Shown piece after piece: positions 16,401 through 24,554 of a stretch of DNA of 64,000 nucleotides. Source of the DNA: Mycobacterium kiyosense. Lineage in GTDB: Bacteria; Actinomycetota; Actinomycetes; Mycobacteriales; Mycobacteriaceae. The DNA lies in contig AP025179.1 of NCBI GenBank assembly GCA_021654635.1, positions 3,224,001 through 3,288,000 of the forward strand, given 5' to 3'. Made by a program: the position numbers and the translations under genes. Each line of letters starts with the position of its first letter. Position 1 is the stretch's first letter. The notes under the pieces are model-generated. The model was not told where the DNA came from. It saw only the letters and a list, made by a program, of their open reading frames with translations, and did not search any database.

Positions 16401-16578
16401 CACCGGAATGACGTTTTACGACTCCGAATTGTTGAGGCTCCGCGCGCAGACGCGCACCGACCCGGCCGCCCGTGAATCCGACCTGAGTCGCGCCCTCGAT
16501 TTGGCGCGCGGTCAGGGCGCGCGCCTTTTCGAGTTACGTTGCGCTGCAACTGCCGCCTCGACCCAGCCAGCATCCTGA
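13477..16578 (+). CDS. Class III nucleotide cyclase with AAA-type ATPase and TPR-like C-terminus
   Basis: A 1033-residue soluble protein. Residues about 60-220 are a class III cyclase domain with metal-binding Asp in ILFADLVDST and THGDGLLAVFG, and the transition-state Asn and Arg in GLGANLAARV. The substrate-specifying Lys is Ser (residue 108), though the Asp of DVYG is kept. Residues about 245-560 form an STAND-like ATPase with Walker A CGEPGIGKSRL and Walker B VVAEDAHW. The rest is helical repeats. No LuxR helix-turn-helix is seen at the end, unlike Rv0386, Rv1358 or Rv2488c. GTG at 13477 fits the beginning of a helical N-terminal region. Confidence 0.85.
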   Translation: MDGRDQSTSIDALLDRAVAALDSGDHAAATALAGQVLAADEGNTDAEELLAAPAHSGEIRRLTILFADLVDSTALSTSVEPETYRLVVGRYREQVLAVVNRFGGHIGSTHGDGLLAVFGHPVAHEDDVRRAVLAGLEINRAVAKLSARVQARFGFEIRARVGVHRGVVYLDTTQEDVYGLGANLAARVCGLAPPGAVVVSEAVARLVRDAFELQARPAAPVKGVQGLIEHHLVLGERTAPNLVAQGPFVGRSREWQRLQANWTEAQQGRLSTPAMVFCGEPGIGKSRLAAASETMVRQSTNAVMELIGSPFHTDAGMHPIRTLIERHCGISRLTDPAERLALLDTELTRVGLDPVRFIPLLAPVLSIDPQHGYRAVTDEGRELYDLIAEAVQTYLLAWFGRRPGLVVAEDAHWFDTTSLEVLGGLLEAAQGRLLVVVTARHRDWLPENWPVEVVDLEPLTEEETDRLIVALNPQLTPQEQASVRSRCDGLPFYIEQVVAGITEVGVPEALYEPLFARLRASAQVVPVVEAAAVIGRYVDMSLLRSVVDTDDDELQRVVDELVDARVLETWDGDGWRFRHELLREVAGELAPPSVRRRLHARVGDALCSFGGEPDWGLVANHYAQAERFDDAASAHQQASAAARRRGALAEARAHLSQALTQLDRCPPNPDRDRREIALRLGRGFLAGSAVSPSSPVVAPDLERCLALVGAEVPTNDRGRTSTAQELFATLGVLTGYYTARADLARANQALELLRAALEQWRPGFWPRIGAWAGVLAFLRGEFDSARTNLELATGRGATDDRETETVGFLPIDPIVAAHIHLALVRLVQGDLEAAETELAHAASRVEGMGFPQGPYSLAYLRFAQVWVHIEAGQHERASALAVDMVDDAARHGFDQWRLRGTIQHAVANGFTERAAAAVGTDRIRQVSGLVDELRAADLGVYLPFFEGMLARLMIAAGQLDRAGARLDAALELARDTGMTFYDSELLRLRAQTRTDPAARESDLSRALDLARGQGARLFELRCAATAASTQPAS

Positions 16579-16613
16579 GCCGCGCGGCGCTATCGTCGTA
16601 TCGGGACCGCGCA

Positions 16614-16850
16614 ATGTCCCGCGCTGAGGAGGCGATCATCATTGCACTCAAGATGGGGCTGGCAGGGGTGCTGGGAACGCTGCTGATGCTGTTCGCGCCC
16701 GCGGCTCAAGCCGATCCCCCCGGCCCCGGTGTTCCCTGCCAGGCCGACGCCTGTCAACCGCCGCGTCCCACCTGGAATCCCGATCACCAGCGCGGGGTGC
16801 TGGGGTGTATTCGAGGCGCCTGCATCCCGAAACCGAATGGATATTCCTAA
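16614..16850 (+). CDS. Small secreted protein with four cysteines
   Basis: A 78-residue protein with a clear signal peptide (hydrophobic core MGLAGVLGTLLMLFAPAAQA, cleavage likely before DPPGP). The mature part is about 45 residues, rich in Pro, with Cys in VPCQADACQPP and LGCIRGACIP, suggesting two disulfides. ATG at 16614 is used; an in-frame ATG at 16653 would also give a signal peptide. Mycobacteria carry many such small exported proteins of unknown role. Its stop codon lies in the first unit of a 16-base tandem repeat. Confidence 0.6.
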   Translation: MSRAEEAIIIALKMGLAGVLGTLLMLFAPAAQADPPGPGVPCQADACQPPRPTWNPDHQRGVLGCIRGACIPKPNGYS

Positions 16851-16889
16851 GCGCGACAATTCCTAAGCGCGACAATTCCTAAGCGCGAC
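16842..16889. repeat. Three tandem copies of a 16-base unit between convergent genes
   Basis: The unit AATTCCTAAGCGCGAC is repeated at 16842-16857 (one mismatch), 16858-16873 and 16874-16889. The TAA of the small secreted protein gene is in copy 1. The stop (TAG on the minus strand) of the PAP2 gene is in copy 3, so the array supplies stop codons for both converging genes. Confidence 0.9.
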
Positions 16890-18243
16890 TGGGTTCCGTC
16901 TCGGGTCCGAAAGTGGGCTCGGTAGGCATCATGGCCGCCGCGAAGCTGCCACGAACAGACGCTGTCGACGACGCACCCGCGCGGGCGAAGAACGTCGCGT
17001 AGAAGGCGGCGATGAAAACGGCGAGCGCGCCGATGATCAGCGGCCCGGTGAGCAGTGGATGGCGTGCCATGGCCTCGGCCAGGTAGCGGCAGGCCAGCAA
17101 GAGCACCGCCAAGAACGTTCCCCCGGCGAGGATCAACGACGTTCGTGACCAGATCCGGCCGCGCAACGGTTCGCGCAGCACCGCTTCCACCGTCAGACAC
17201 AGCACCGTTCCCGCCACCAGGTCGACGCCGTAGTGGTATCCGAAGCCGAGGGTCGCCGCGATGGTGCAGCCCAGCCAGGTGGTACCGCCAGTGCGCAGCC
17301 AACGTGGTCCACCGCGGGAATGGAGAAAGACCGCCATTGCCCACGCCGTGTGCATGGACGGCATGCAGTTGCGTGGAGTTTGGCTGTCGAAGCCAACGGC
17401 TCTGGGCGACAGATCAATTGGCGGCAGCGCATGGGGCCAGTAGTTGCCCACCTGAAAGCCTCCGCCGGCCCCGCCGAACGCGAACTCGGGGCCGACCAAC
17501 GGGAACAGCACGTAGATCACCGGGCCGATCAATCCCAGTACCAGGAAGGTCGGCACCAGGAAGTGCCGCGGCCAGCCCTCGGCGGAGACGTTGCGCAACT
17601 GATAGACCGCGACCACCAGCGCCGCCAGCGGCAACTCGATGTACACCCAGTGCAGGCCGCCGCCGAGGACCGGCCCGCCGGCGTGGATCAGCCGGCCGAA
17701 CAACCAAGATGGCTGTGCCAGCGCGTGATCGGCTAGCAGGGCGTATTCGTCGAAGACCTTCGGTCGCGTCAGCGCGGTGATCCGCAACCAAGCGTCGCCG
17801 ACTTTGGTCGCGATGATGAGCAGCAGACCGAATGCGACGCCCCGATAAGCGGTGGTGGACTCACCCTTGACCCAGCGCCAGGCTCCGGTCAGAGCCAGCG
17901 CGGTGAGCACGATCAACGGTCCGTTGCCGAACGTCAGTACGTGGTTCTGCAGGACTCGGGTCGTGGCGAAAACAAGGTCCAGGGCCAGGGCCACCGACAG
18001 CGCGACCATTCGCGACCGGTTGGCCAGCCCGGCCATGGCCAGCCCCAACCCGACCCACGGCACCGTGGCCGACTTCGGTGTGGCGACGTAGTCGCTGATC
18101 AGGCTGTGTAGCGGACCCTGGAAGCCGAACCTGTGCGCTGCGACTTGCAGCACGACGAGCACTACGACGATCGCTGCGACGGCCAGCGACGGCCAGGTAC
18201 GGCTCAGTGGCACCCCGGCCGGTCGTGGTTCGTCGGTGAACAC
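16879..18243 (-). CDS. PAP2-superfamily polytopic membrane protein
   Basis: A 454-residue membrane protein with about 10-12 hydrophobic segments. The PAP2/AUR1-like motifs are RNCMPSMHTAWAMA (the PSxxH block) and GFGYHYGVDLVAG (the His-x3-Asp block) around residues 290-350. This matches mycobacterial proteins annotated as phosphatase PAP2 or inositol phosphorylceramide synthase-like. It likely acts on a lipid phosphate or transfers a phospho-alcohol head group at the membrane. The last 25 residues are a polar tail ending in the tandem repeat. The gene stands alone between convergent and downstream neighbours. Confidence 0.75.
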   Translation of the reverse strand: MFTDEPRPAGVPLSRTWPSLAVAAIVVVLVVLQVAAHRFGFQGPLHSLISDYVATPKSATVPWVGLGLAMAGLANRSRMVALSVALALDLVFATTRVLQNHVLTFGNGPLIVLTALALTGAWRWVKGESTTAYRGVAFGLLLIIATKVGDAWLRITALTRPKVFDEYALLADHALAQPSWLFGRLIHAGGPVLGGGLHWVYIELPLAALVVAVYQLRNVSAEGWPRHFLVPTFLVLGLIGPVIYVLFPLVGPEFAFGGAGGGFQVGNYWPHALPPIDLSPRAVGFDSQTPRNCMPSMHTAWAMAVFLHSRGGPRWLRTGGTTWLGCTIAATLGFGYHYGVDLVAGTVLCLTVEAVLREPLRGRIWSRTSLILAGGTFLAVLLLACRYLAEAMARHPLLTGPLIIGALAVFIAAFYATFFARAGASSTASVRGSFAAAMMPTEPTFGPETEPSRA

Positions 18244-18405
18244 CCGAGAAATTTTAGGTGTCTTCAGGGCGTCAGAGGCAAGAATTCCTCAGGATGGCCT
18301 ACCCGGTGTGTCGGCAGGACGCTTACCCGTCGGCGCCGAAGTCGTAGCACCGCGCCATCACGCTGGTAGCCCTACCCCATCGTGTCTGATCCCGGCAAGT
18401 CTTCC

Positions 18406-19178
18406 CTACTGGCGCATGTGGGCGGCGCCGCCGATGTACCAGCATTGCCCGTTGATCCACTCCGCCTCGTCCGATAACAGGAAGGTCGTTATGGCGGCGA
18501 GATCGGACGGCTGACCGATGCGGGTGGTCCTGGCCGCGGCGATGAACATCTCTTGCAGAGAATGAAGACCAGCACGTTCCTGTGTTTCGCCCCAGACGAG
18601 ACCCGGCATGACGCAGTTGCTCCGGACCCCGTGCTTGCGTAGTTGTTTGCGACGTGGCGGGTCAACTGGTTGACCGCTGCCTTTGCGGCGTTGTAGGCGA
18701 CATGCATTGGGTCGCCGGTGCCAAGCGATCCGCCCGACGAGGTGTTGACGATGCTGCCGGTGCCCTGCTCGATCAGATGCGGCAGCACCGCGCGGATGGT
18801 TCGGACGTAGCCGAGCAGATCTACCTCGAGCGTGCGTCGCCAGATATCCATACTGGTGTCGAGCACGGTGAAGTCGCTGCCGTTGACTTCGGCGGACAGA
18901 TCCGCGCCGACGTTGAACAACCCGTGCAGCGAATCGAATTCGCTGAGCGTCTGCTGCACCAACTGCGCCACGGAGGCTTCGTCGGCCAAGTCGAATTCGA
19001 CGGCGATGGCGCGGCCATCGAGGGCGTTCAGCGCCTCGGCCGTTCGCGTCGCGCCGGCAAAATTGATGTCGCCGACGACGACATTTGCGCCTTCTTCGGC
19101 GAGCCGTCGTGCTGTTCCGGCTCCGATCCCGGTGGCACCCCCGGCGACGATGAACGTCTTGTCGGCTAAGCCGCGCAT
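18406..19178 (-). pseudogene. SDR oxidoreductase, interrupted by a one-base deletion
   Basis: Two overlapping frames make one 257-residue short-chain dehydrogenase. The N-terminal part has the cofactor loop GGATGIGAGTARRLAEEGAN, FNVGADLS, catalytic Ser in NTSSGGSL and Tyr/Lys in VAYNAAKAAV. After HVANNY the frame changes and continues as MPGLVWGETQERAGLHSLQE to a normal SDR end, QCWYIGGAAHMRQ, stopping at 18406. Total length is one base short of a multiple of three, so a single missing base near 18640 explains the break. It is the last gene of the 18.4-23.1 kb operon. It is either a sequencing error or a recent inactivation. Confidence 0.75.
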
Positions 19179-19215
19179 GGAACTCCTTCAGTCGTGAGGT
19201 GGCTGGTCCGGACGG

Positions 19216-20040
19216 TCAGCAATTAGCCACCCCGATGTCGACTGAAATCGCGGCTGCGGTAACGAATTTCGACTGCTCCGATGCCAGCCATGCGACGGCG
19301 TCGGCGATGTCTTCGGGCTGCGCGATCCCCTGTGGCAACAGCGGTGTGTGCAGATTTGCAAGGTGGGGGTTCGTCTCTCGCGCCGCTGTCAGCGCCTCGA
19401 TCAATCCCCCGGTGGTCACCATGGGGCTGGCCACTGAACCGGGGTGCACGCTGTTCACCCGGATGTTGTGCATGCCGAGTTCGGCTGCGAAACCCTTTGC
19501 CATGCCGGTGATTGCGTGCTTGCTCGCGGTGTAGTGAACCATGAACGCCTGCATCTTCACACCGGCCGCGGATCCGATGAGGATGATCGATCCGCCTTGC
19601 CCGCCCCGGATGATGTGCGGAGCGCCGGCCATGACCGTGTTCCAGGTGCCCGTGACGTTCGTTTCGATGGTGTCGCGGAAGGCCGCAGCGGTGATCTGAT
19701 CCCATGGCGCGGGCGTACATATCCCGGCGTTGGCCACGATGACGTCGAGGCGGCCCAGTTCGGCAACGGCTCGGTCGACGGCGGCGGTGAGTGCGTCCAG
19801 ATCGCGAATATCGTTGGCGGCCTGAATAACCCGCCGACCGTTGGCTTTCACCAGACGCGCCGTTTCGGCCAGGTCGTCGGGGGTGGGCGATACGTAGCGA
19901 ACGCTCGGCGGAAGCGGCCCCGCGATATCGACGGCAATGATGTCGGCGCCGTCGGCACTCAACCGTTGGGCGTGCGCACGGCCTTGACCGCGTGCGGCGC
20001 CGGTGACAAGTGCCACTTTCCCGGCCAGATCTGTGCCCAT
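19216..20040 (-). CDS. Mycofactocin-type SDR oxidoreductase
   Basis: A 274-residue SDR. The opening GKVALVTGAARGQGRAHAQR, followed by DIIAVDIAGPLPPSVRYVSP and DDLAETARLVKANGRR, is the hallmark of the mycofactocin-associated SDR subfamily, in which bound NAD(H) is thought to be reoxidised by mycofactocin rather than exchanged. Catalytic Ser is in LIGSAAGVKM, Tyr and Lys in YTASKHAITG. ATG at 20040 lies eight bases after the next upstream gene. It probably oxidises an alcohol carried on a lipid or terpenoid; the substrate is not known. Confidence 0.85.
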   Translation of the reverse strand: MGTDLAGKVALVTGAARGQGRAHAQRLSADGADIIAVDIAGPLPPSVRYVSPTPDDLAETARLVKANGRRVIQAANDIRDLDALTAAVDRAVAELGRLDVIVANAGICTPAPWDQITAAAFRDTIETNVTGTWNTVMAGAPHIIRGGQGGSIILIGSAAGVKMQAFMVHYTASKHAITGMAKGFAAELGMHNIRVNSVHPGSVASPMVTTGGLIEALTAARETNPHLANLHTPLLPQGIAQPEDIADAVAWLASEQSKFVTAAAISVDIGVANC

Positions 20041-20047
20041 CAGATGC

Positions 20048-21115
20048 CTAACCGCGTTCGATCTTGTCGAGCGGGTTGGACCGCTCGAGCATGCCGTATG
20101 TCTGTTCGGTGTCCCAGCGATAACGCACGCCCGCTTGCTGCAGCGCGGGGAAGCTGGGCATCTCCTTCTTGAGTGCGTGCATCGAGTACATGTCATCGTC
20201 GTGGTGGATGTCGTGGGTGGAGAAGACCGTTTCCCCCTCGATGTGCACTGTGCCGTCGGCGGTTTCCAGAACCAGTGACACGTCTTCACCCGCGGCCTGC
20301 AATCTGGTCAGCCAGGGAGCCGCGACCACGCGCGCCGGGACGAGTGGACCGTCACCGCTGAACAGGTACCCCTCGTTGAATGTGGGTTGACCATCAGGGC
20401 GCGGCGGATAGGCGATGTATCCAAACGCCCTGCCGCTGGGAAAGACCGCCGATTGCCAGCTGTGCCCCCAGAACCCGGCGAGCCTACGCACGCCCTGACG
20501 ACGGATGCGCAATCCGCTGCCGGTGAAGGCTTTGCGTTCGCCGCCGTCGATGGTGACCGAACCGGTTGCGGTGTAGAGCTGCTCGTAGCGCGAACCTCCC
20601 ATCAGGTCACCTTCGACCGACGTCTTGAGCCGCTTGCCGGCATCGGTCCGCAGGCTGCCCTGGACCCACGGCGGAACAGCCATCGTCGCCTCGACGTCGA
20701 ATTCGACGTCGATCATGGGTCCGTCCTTGCGTCCGGCGACAAGATCTTGTGACGTGGTCTGCAGCGCCTTGCCCCGGTAGGTCATCGTCCACACGGAAAA
20801 CGGCTCGACGCAACGGAAAACGAGTCCGCCGGCGCCCAGTATGGTGGGCTTGCCTTCCGGTCCGGTCGCGGGCAACGAGTTCGCGTTGGTGCGTAGCCGG
20901 TACACCCGCCCGTCGGGGTAGGCGAGATTGACCTGAATGTCGTGCGCGTCCCAATTCGCGGCGACCGCCTCGATACCGATGCGCGGCAGTCCCACCTGGC
21001 CGCGGTCGTCGACGGTCCAAAAGCTCACCGAGTCGCGCATTTCCGGGTTGTCGGGACGCTGCTCGAACACGTACTCGCAAATCGGATCGATACCGCCGGT
21101 TAAGTCGACTGTCAT
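20048..21115 (-). CDS. Conserved protein of unknown function in an SDR/sulfotransferase operon
   Basis: A 355-residue soluble protein, mostly beta-strand, without a signal peptide. Repeated strand patterns such as WGHSWQSAVFPSGRAFGYIA and FNEGYLFSGDGPLVPARVV suggest a lipocalin-like double barrel, as in DUF7064/7065-type proteins or carotenoid hydratase (CrtC) relatives, but I cannot assign it firmly. Its ATG overlaps the sulfotransferase stop by four bases (ATGA), so the two are translated together. Context points to binding or modifying the hydrophobic substrate that the SDRs oxidise. Confidence 0.6.
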   Translation of the reverse strand: MTVDLTGGIDPICEYVFEQRPDNPEMRDSVSFWTVDDRGQVGLPRIGIEAVAANWDAHDIQVNLAYPDGRVYRLRTNANSLPATGPEGKPTILGAGGLVFRCVEPFSVWTMTYRGKALQTTSQDLVAGRKDGPMIDVEFDVEATMAVPPWVQGSLRTDAGKRLKTSVEGDLMGGSRYEQLYTATGSVTIDGGERKAFTGSGLRIRRQGVRRLAGFWGHSWQSAVFPSGRAFGYIAYPPRPDGQPTFNEGYLFSGDGPLVPARVVAAPWLTRLQAAGEDVSLVLETADGTVHIEGETVFSTHDIHHDDDMYSMHALKKEMPSFPALQQAGVRYRWDTEQTYGMLERSNPLDKIERG

Positions 21116-22266
21116 TCGTTCGCCTGCCTTTCGGTGGTGTCGTGGTTCGTCCACCGCGCCGCAGCGTCGACGTAGGCCGCGAAGAGTGGACGCACCCTAT
21201 CGAGGTCGATGCCGAACTCGGCGGGGTCGGCGCGGTGGCTGGGCTCACGTTCGGCCGCGGCGTGCGTCCACCAGCTGTGCATGCGGGCGGTGAACTCGTC
21301 GCTCACCGGTTCGCCCAGCCAGTGGTAGAGCCTGCCGACCTCGCCGACGGGATCGGCCTGCATGGCACGAAAGTCGATGTCGTAGCAGCGTTTATCGGCA
21401 CCGGCACGGCGGAACTGTAGAGTCCGCTGCATTCCCAGCGACCAGTGCTCGACGTTCAATCGACCGATGTAGGGCCGGTCGATGTCATCGGTGAACGATC
21501 CGACGATGTCGGCGTACAACTCGGCCACCGACAGGATCACATCCGTGGGGTCACGGTGGGTCATGACATACCGGGCGTCGGGGAACACCGAGTCGAGCGC
21601 CTCGAGCCACAACACGTGTGAGGGACATTTCAACCGCCAGGGCCGGGCGGGCTCGCCCCACTGCAGCAACTTCAGCACGCGGCGCTGGTATTGCAGTGTC
21701 GATGTCAGGTCGGCATCCTCCACCAGCCACCGTGAGTAGGACGGAACCTGGGCGAACGACTGAAAGATGTGGGAGGCGAAACTCAGCGCCATCAGTTCGT
21801 GGCACTCCATCGGGCCGTGCGTATCGCCGGGCACGTGGTAGCGGGTGCCGATCATCTCGCCCTTGTCCTTGGGAACGCGTGGGTCGGCGCCCTGCACGGT
21901 TGACGGCGGTGGGCAGGGTTGCGCCGACTCCCACCGCCGCAGATAACGCACCGCGGGGTCCTGTGCGAGCAGCATGGACAGCGCCGTCGAACCGGTGCGG
22001 GGTAGGCCGAGCCCGATCAGGGGCGCCTGGCAGGGCACCTCGTCGATCTCGGGGTGACGCCGATACCAGTCCTCCACCTGCAGTCGCTGCCCGAGATAGC
22101 CCACAATGCGCTGGGTGATGAACGCATCACCGCGGGAATTCAGTCGAGCCTCGTCACGCAGCGCGGCGAGCAATGTCGACAGACCCTCTTCGTAGGACTC
22201 GTCGCCGAAGTCCCGCAGCCCAGTTCGAGCAATTGCGGCGTCCTGTATCTCGCTGAGCGACAGCAT
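21112..22266 (-). CDS. Sulfotransferase family protein
   Basis: A 384-residue protein of the large mycobacterial sulfotransferase group. The PAPS 5'-phosphosulfate loop is GLPRTGSTALSMLLAQDP (residues about 85-102) and the 3'-phosphate motif is RYVMTHRDPTDVILSVAEL (about 235-253). It should transfer sulfate from PAPS to a hydroxyl of a small molecule or lipid. The gene starts three bases after the upstream SDR and overlaps the next gene, so it is in the middle of an operon. Some family members act on other substrates, so activity is inferred. Confidence 0.8.
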   Translation of the reverse strand: MLSLSEIQDAAIARTGLRDFGDESYEEGLSTLLAALRDEARLNSRGDAFITQRIVGYLGQRLQVEDWYRRHPEIDEVPCQAPLIGLGLPRTGSTALSMLLAQDPAVRYLRRWESAQPCPPPSTVQGADPRVPKDKGEMIGTRYHVPGDTHGPMECHELMALSFASHIFQSFAQVPSYSRWLVEDADLTSTLQYQRRVLKLLQWGEPARPWRLKCPSHVLWLEALDSVFPDARYVMTHRDPTDVILSVAELYADIVGSFTDDIDRPYIGRLNVEHWSLGMQRTLQFRRAGADKRCYDIDFRAMQADPVGEVGRLYHWLGEPVSDEFTARMHSWWTHAAAEREPSHRADPAEFGIDLDRVRPLFAAYVDAAARWTNHDTTERQANE

Positions 22267-22269
22267 GTT

Positions 22270-23142
22270 TCAGCCCATCCACTGTCCGCCGGCAACATCG
22301 ATGGTCTGTCCGCACATGTAACTGGCCGCTTCTGAAGCCAAGAACGCAACCATGTTGGCGGCCTCTTCGGGTAGCGAGGCGCGACCCAGCTGAACCTGGG
22401 TGGTGATTGCTTCCAGGATTGCGCCACGCCCGGCATGGTGCGCCGGGGTCTGCGGATCGAACAGATACTGCTTCATCTGTTCTTTGATCATGATGCCGGG
22501 CGCTACGCAGAACACGTTGACTCCGCGCAGCGCCACCTCGTGCGCGAGATTTCGGGTGAACCCGATGACGCCTGCCTTGCAGGCGTTGTACGCGACCAGG
22601 CCGCGCTGTTGGATCCGCCCACCGACCGACCCGATGTTGATGATCGTCCCCGATCCCTGCGGCAACAGGTACTGCAGCGCGGCGTGAGCGCCGTACATCA
22701 TCATGGTGAGGCTGCCCAGGACCGTGAGGTCGATGTCGGCTTTCGTCTGCGTCTCGAAGGGTCCGGCAGCGACCATGACGGGGTTGTTGATCATGATGTC
22801 CAGGCCGCCGAGCTTCTCGTGCGCCTCACCGACCGCGCCGTGTATCTGATCCCAATCCGACATGTCTGCCCGAACCGGTACGGTGTTGACTCCCCACCGC
22901 TGCGCGATCTCCTCGGCTCGGCGCTGTAGCGGCTCCAAAGTCCGACCAACCAGAGCGATGTCCGCGCCGGATCCAGCCAGACGATTGGCGATCGCGTGTC
23001 CCAAGCCATCGCCGCCGGCGCCGGTGCAGAACGCTTTCTTCCCGGTCAGGTCCATCAGTTCGGTCACGCGCTTGCCGACGATGTGGGTCGGCAGCTTGTC
23101 GAGATTCAGTGCGGCGACTGCCTCTGCATCGTCCACCGTCAC
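22270..23142 (-). CDS. SDR oxidoreductase, first gene of the operon
   Basis: A 290-residue SDR starting at GTG 23142, with about 30 residues before the Rossmann fold. The cofactor loop is CTGAGGDGLGHAIANRLAGS. The usual NAG motif is INNPV. Catalytic Ser lies in INIGSVGGRI, Tyr and Lys in VAYNACKAGV. The C-terminus QTIDVAGGQWMG is typical. It is the promoter-proximal gene of five and divergent from a LysR regulator. Two other SDRs follow, so successive oxidations or one oxidation plus one reduction of the same compound are likely. Confidence 0.8.
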   Translation of the reverse strand: MTVDDAEAVAALNLDKLPTHIVGKRVTELMDLTGKKAFCTGAGGDGLGHAIANRLAGSGADIALVGRTLEPLQRRAEEIAQRWGVNTVPVRADMSDWDQIHGAVGEAHEKLGGLDIMINNPVMVAAGPFETQTKADIDLTVLGSLTMMMYGAHAALQYLLPQGSGTIINIGSVGGRIQQRGLVAYNACKAGVIGFTRNLAHEVALRGVNVFCVAPGIMIKEQMKQYLFDPQTPAHHAGRGAILEAITTQVQLGRASLPEEAANMVAFLASEAASYMCGQTIDVAGGQWMG

Positions 23143-23195
23143 GGGCGCTCCTTCGATCGGCTCGATGGCGACGATATGGCCCTGGTACGCAGCTG

Positions 23196-23214
23196 CGGTA
23201 ATACCGATTGCGGT
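23196..23214. promoter_or_regulatory. Overlapping dyad, candidate LysR operator
   Basis: CGGTAATACCGATTGCGGT contains three alternating half-sites: CGGT, ACCG and CGGT. They form two overlapping inverted repeats (CGGTA-A-TACCG and ACCG-ATTG-CGGT). It lies in the 118-base gap between the divergent SDR operon and the LysR gene, about 54 bases from the SDR start and 47 from the LysR start. Confidence 0.35.
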
Positions 23215-23260
23215 GTTCAGTCATGCCTTTTCTCGATGGCTGGTATACGTCTACTGACAT

Positions 23261-24241
23261 ATGGACACGCACCGGTTGAAGTACTTCCTACGCATCGCGG
23301 AGGAAGGGTCGATCACGCGTGCAGCCGAACTGCTGGGCATCGCGCAGCCCGCGCTGAGCCGCCAGCTGCAGCTACTCGAAGAAGACCTGGGCGTCGAGTT
23401 GTTTCGGCGCACCCGCCGCGGCGTCCAGTTGACAGACGCAGGCGAACGTTTACGCGCCGCGACGGCGGCGCCGCTGCGTCAGCTGGATCTAGCCGTCAAA
23501 TACGCTGCGTCGCCCTTGGCACGGCTCAAGCGCAACATGCTGCTCGGCCTACCGGAGACGGCAATTGACGTTCTCGCCGCCCCGCTGATCGGCAGTCTCA
23601 GCGCGGCATTCCCCAACGCCGTGTTCTCGATAACCGCCGGCAGCACTGACCATCTCGTCGAAGCCATGCTGAGGGGAAGCGTCGACGTCGCATTGATCAA
23701 TCCGGTACCCGACGACAGGGTGTTCTACCGCGCGCTGGTTGAAGAAGAGCTGGTTGTCGTGGGCGGCCCGCAATCACATCTGCAGGCCGACCAGGCGGTT
23801 ACGTTCGAAGAGCTCGCGACCTTGCCCCTGGTGATCCCCCGCTCCCCGACCGGCATCGGTGCAATTCTCGAGAACGCCGCTCTGCGAACGAAAGTCAAAG
23901 TGAGCTACCGAGCATCCAGCGACTCCGTCGCGGTCGCCAAAGCACTCTTTGCGGCAGGTACGGCTTACGGGGTGTTGCCTCTGTCCGCGTGCAACCACGA
24001 CATCGGTGTCGGACGATTGCGTTATGCGCCATGCGATCCCGTTCTCAACCAGCAACTGGGAGTAGCCGCGACGACGCGCCTGGAGCTACCCCGAGAACTC
24101 ACCGCGAAGATCGGCGAAGTGCTACGCGAGGAGACCGCCGACCTCATTCGGTCCGGCCGGTGGCCGGCGCGGTTGCTGGCGCCGCAACGGTGGGACCCCA
24201 ACGTCCCGGACTCTTCGACCACCTCGGGAGCCGACGCTTAG
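23261..24241 (+). CDS. LysR-family transcriptional regulator
   Basis: A 326-residue LTTR. The winged helix-turn-helix spans residues 1-65: YFLRIAEEGSITRAAELLGI, then AQPALSRQLQLLEEDLGVEL. The effector domain follows (residues about 90-300) with LVIPRSPTGIGAILENAALR. It is divergent from the SDR/sulfotransferase operon, the classic layout for an LTTR controlling its neighbour in response to a pathway compound. The C-terminal 25 residues are an extra polar tail. Confidence 0.85.
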   Translation: MDTHRLKYFLRIAEEGSITRAAELLGIAQPALSRQLQLLEEDLGVELFRRTRRGVQLTDAGERLRAATAAPLRQLDLAVKYAASPLARLKRNMLLGLPETAIDVLAAPLIGSLSAAFPNAVFSITAGSTDHLVEAMLRGSVDVALINPVPDDRVFYRALVEEELVVVGGPQSHLQADQAVTFEELATLPLVIPRSPTGIGAILENAALRTKVKVSYRASSDSVAVAKALFAAGTAYGVLPLSACNHDIGVGRLRYAPCDPVLNQQLGVAATTRLELPRELTAKIGEVLREETADLIRSGRWPARLLAPQRWDPNVPDSSTTSGADA

Positions 24242-24320
24242 GTCCCGGACTGCTCTTTCGGCCCGGTGCGGCGCCTGGCGACACCCGATCGTCTGGGCGC
24301 CAAGCTTTAAGGTGGGCGGC

Positions 24321-24554
24321 ATGAGCGAACGCCCATACCTGCGCCTGGTAACGGAACCGGTGTCGCGTCCCGATCTGCGTCACGCGCGACGGCGTGATGT
24401 GGTCGACTACCCTGTCTCGGATTCCGCTCGGTACCAACTGCCCGCCTACCAAGTCCTGCGCAACGCGACCGACCAGCCCATCAGCTGGGCCCAGCAAAAC
24501 GTCGTGAGTCCTGCCGCAGCAGCATTGGCGCGGGAGGCGCTCGGCGGAAGTTGA
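24321..24554 (+). CDS. Small hypothetical protein (77 residues)
   Basis: ATG at 24321 gives a soluble, basic-to-neutral protein without a signal peptide or membrane span; an in-frame GTG lies nine bases earlier. It contains a C-terminal helix SPAAAALAREAL. I recognise no family. GC skew at codon third positions looks normal for the region, so it is probably a real gene, but no homology supports it. Confidence 0.4.
   Translation: MSERPYLRLVTEPVSRPDLRHARRRDVVDYPVSDSARYQLPAYQVLRNATDQPISWAQQNVVSPAAAALAREALGGS

Noticed and set aside
18244..18405. Possible small gene between the PAP2 and SDR genes
   Set aside because: Short frames only, without ribosome-binding site or recognisable product; probably the 3' region of the SDR operon.
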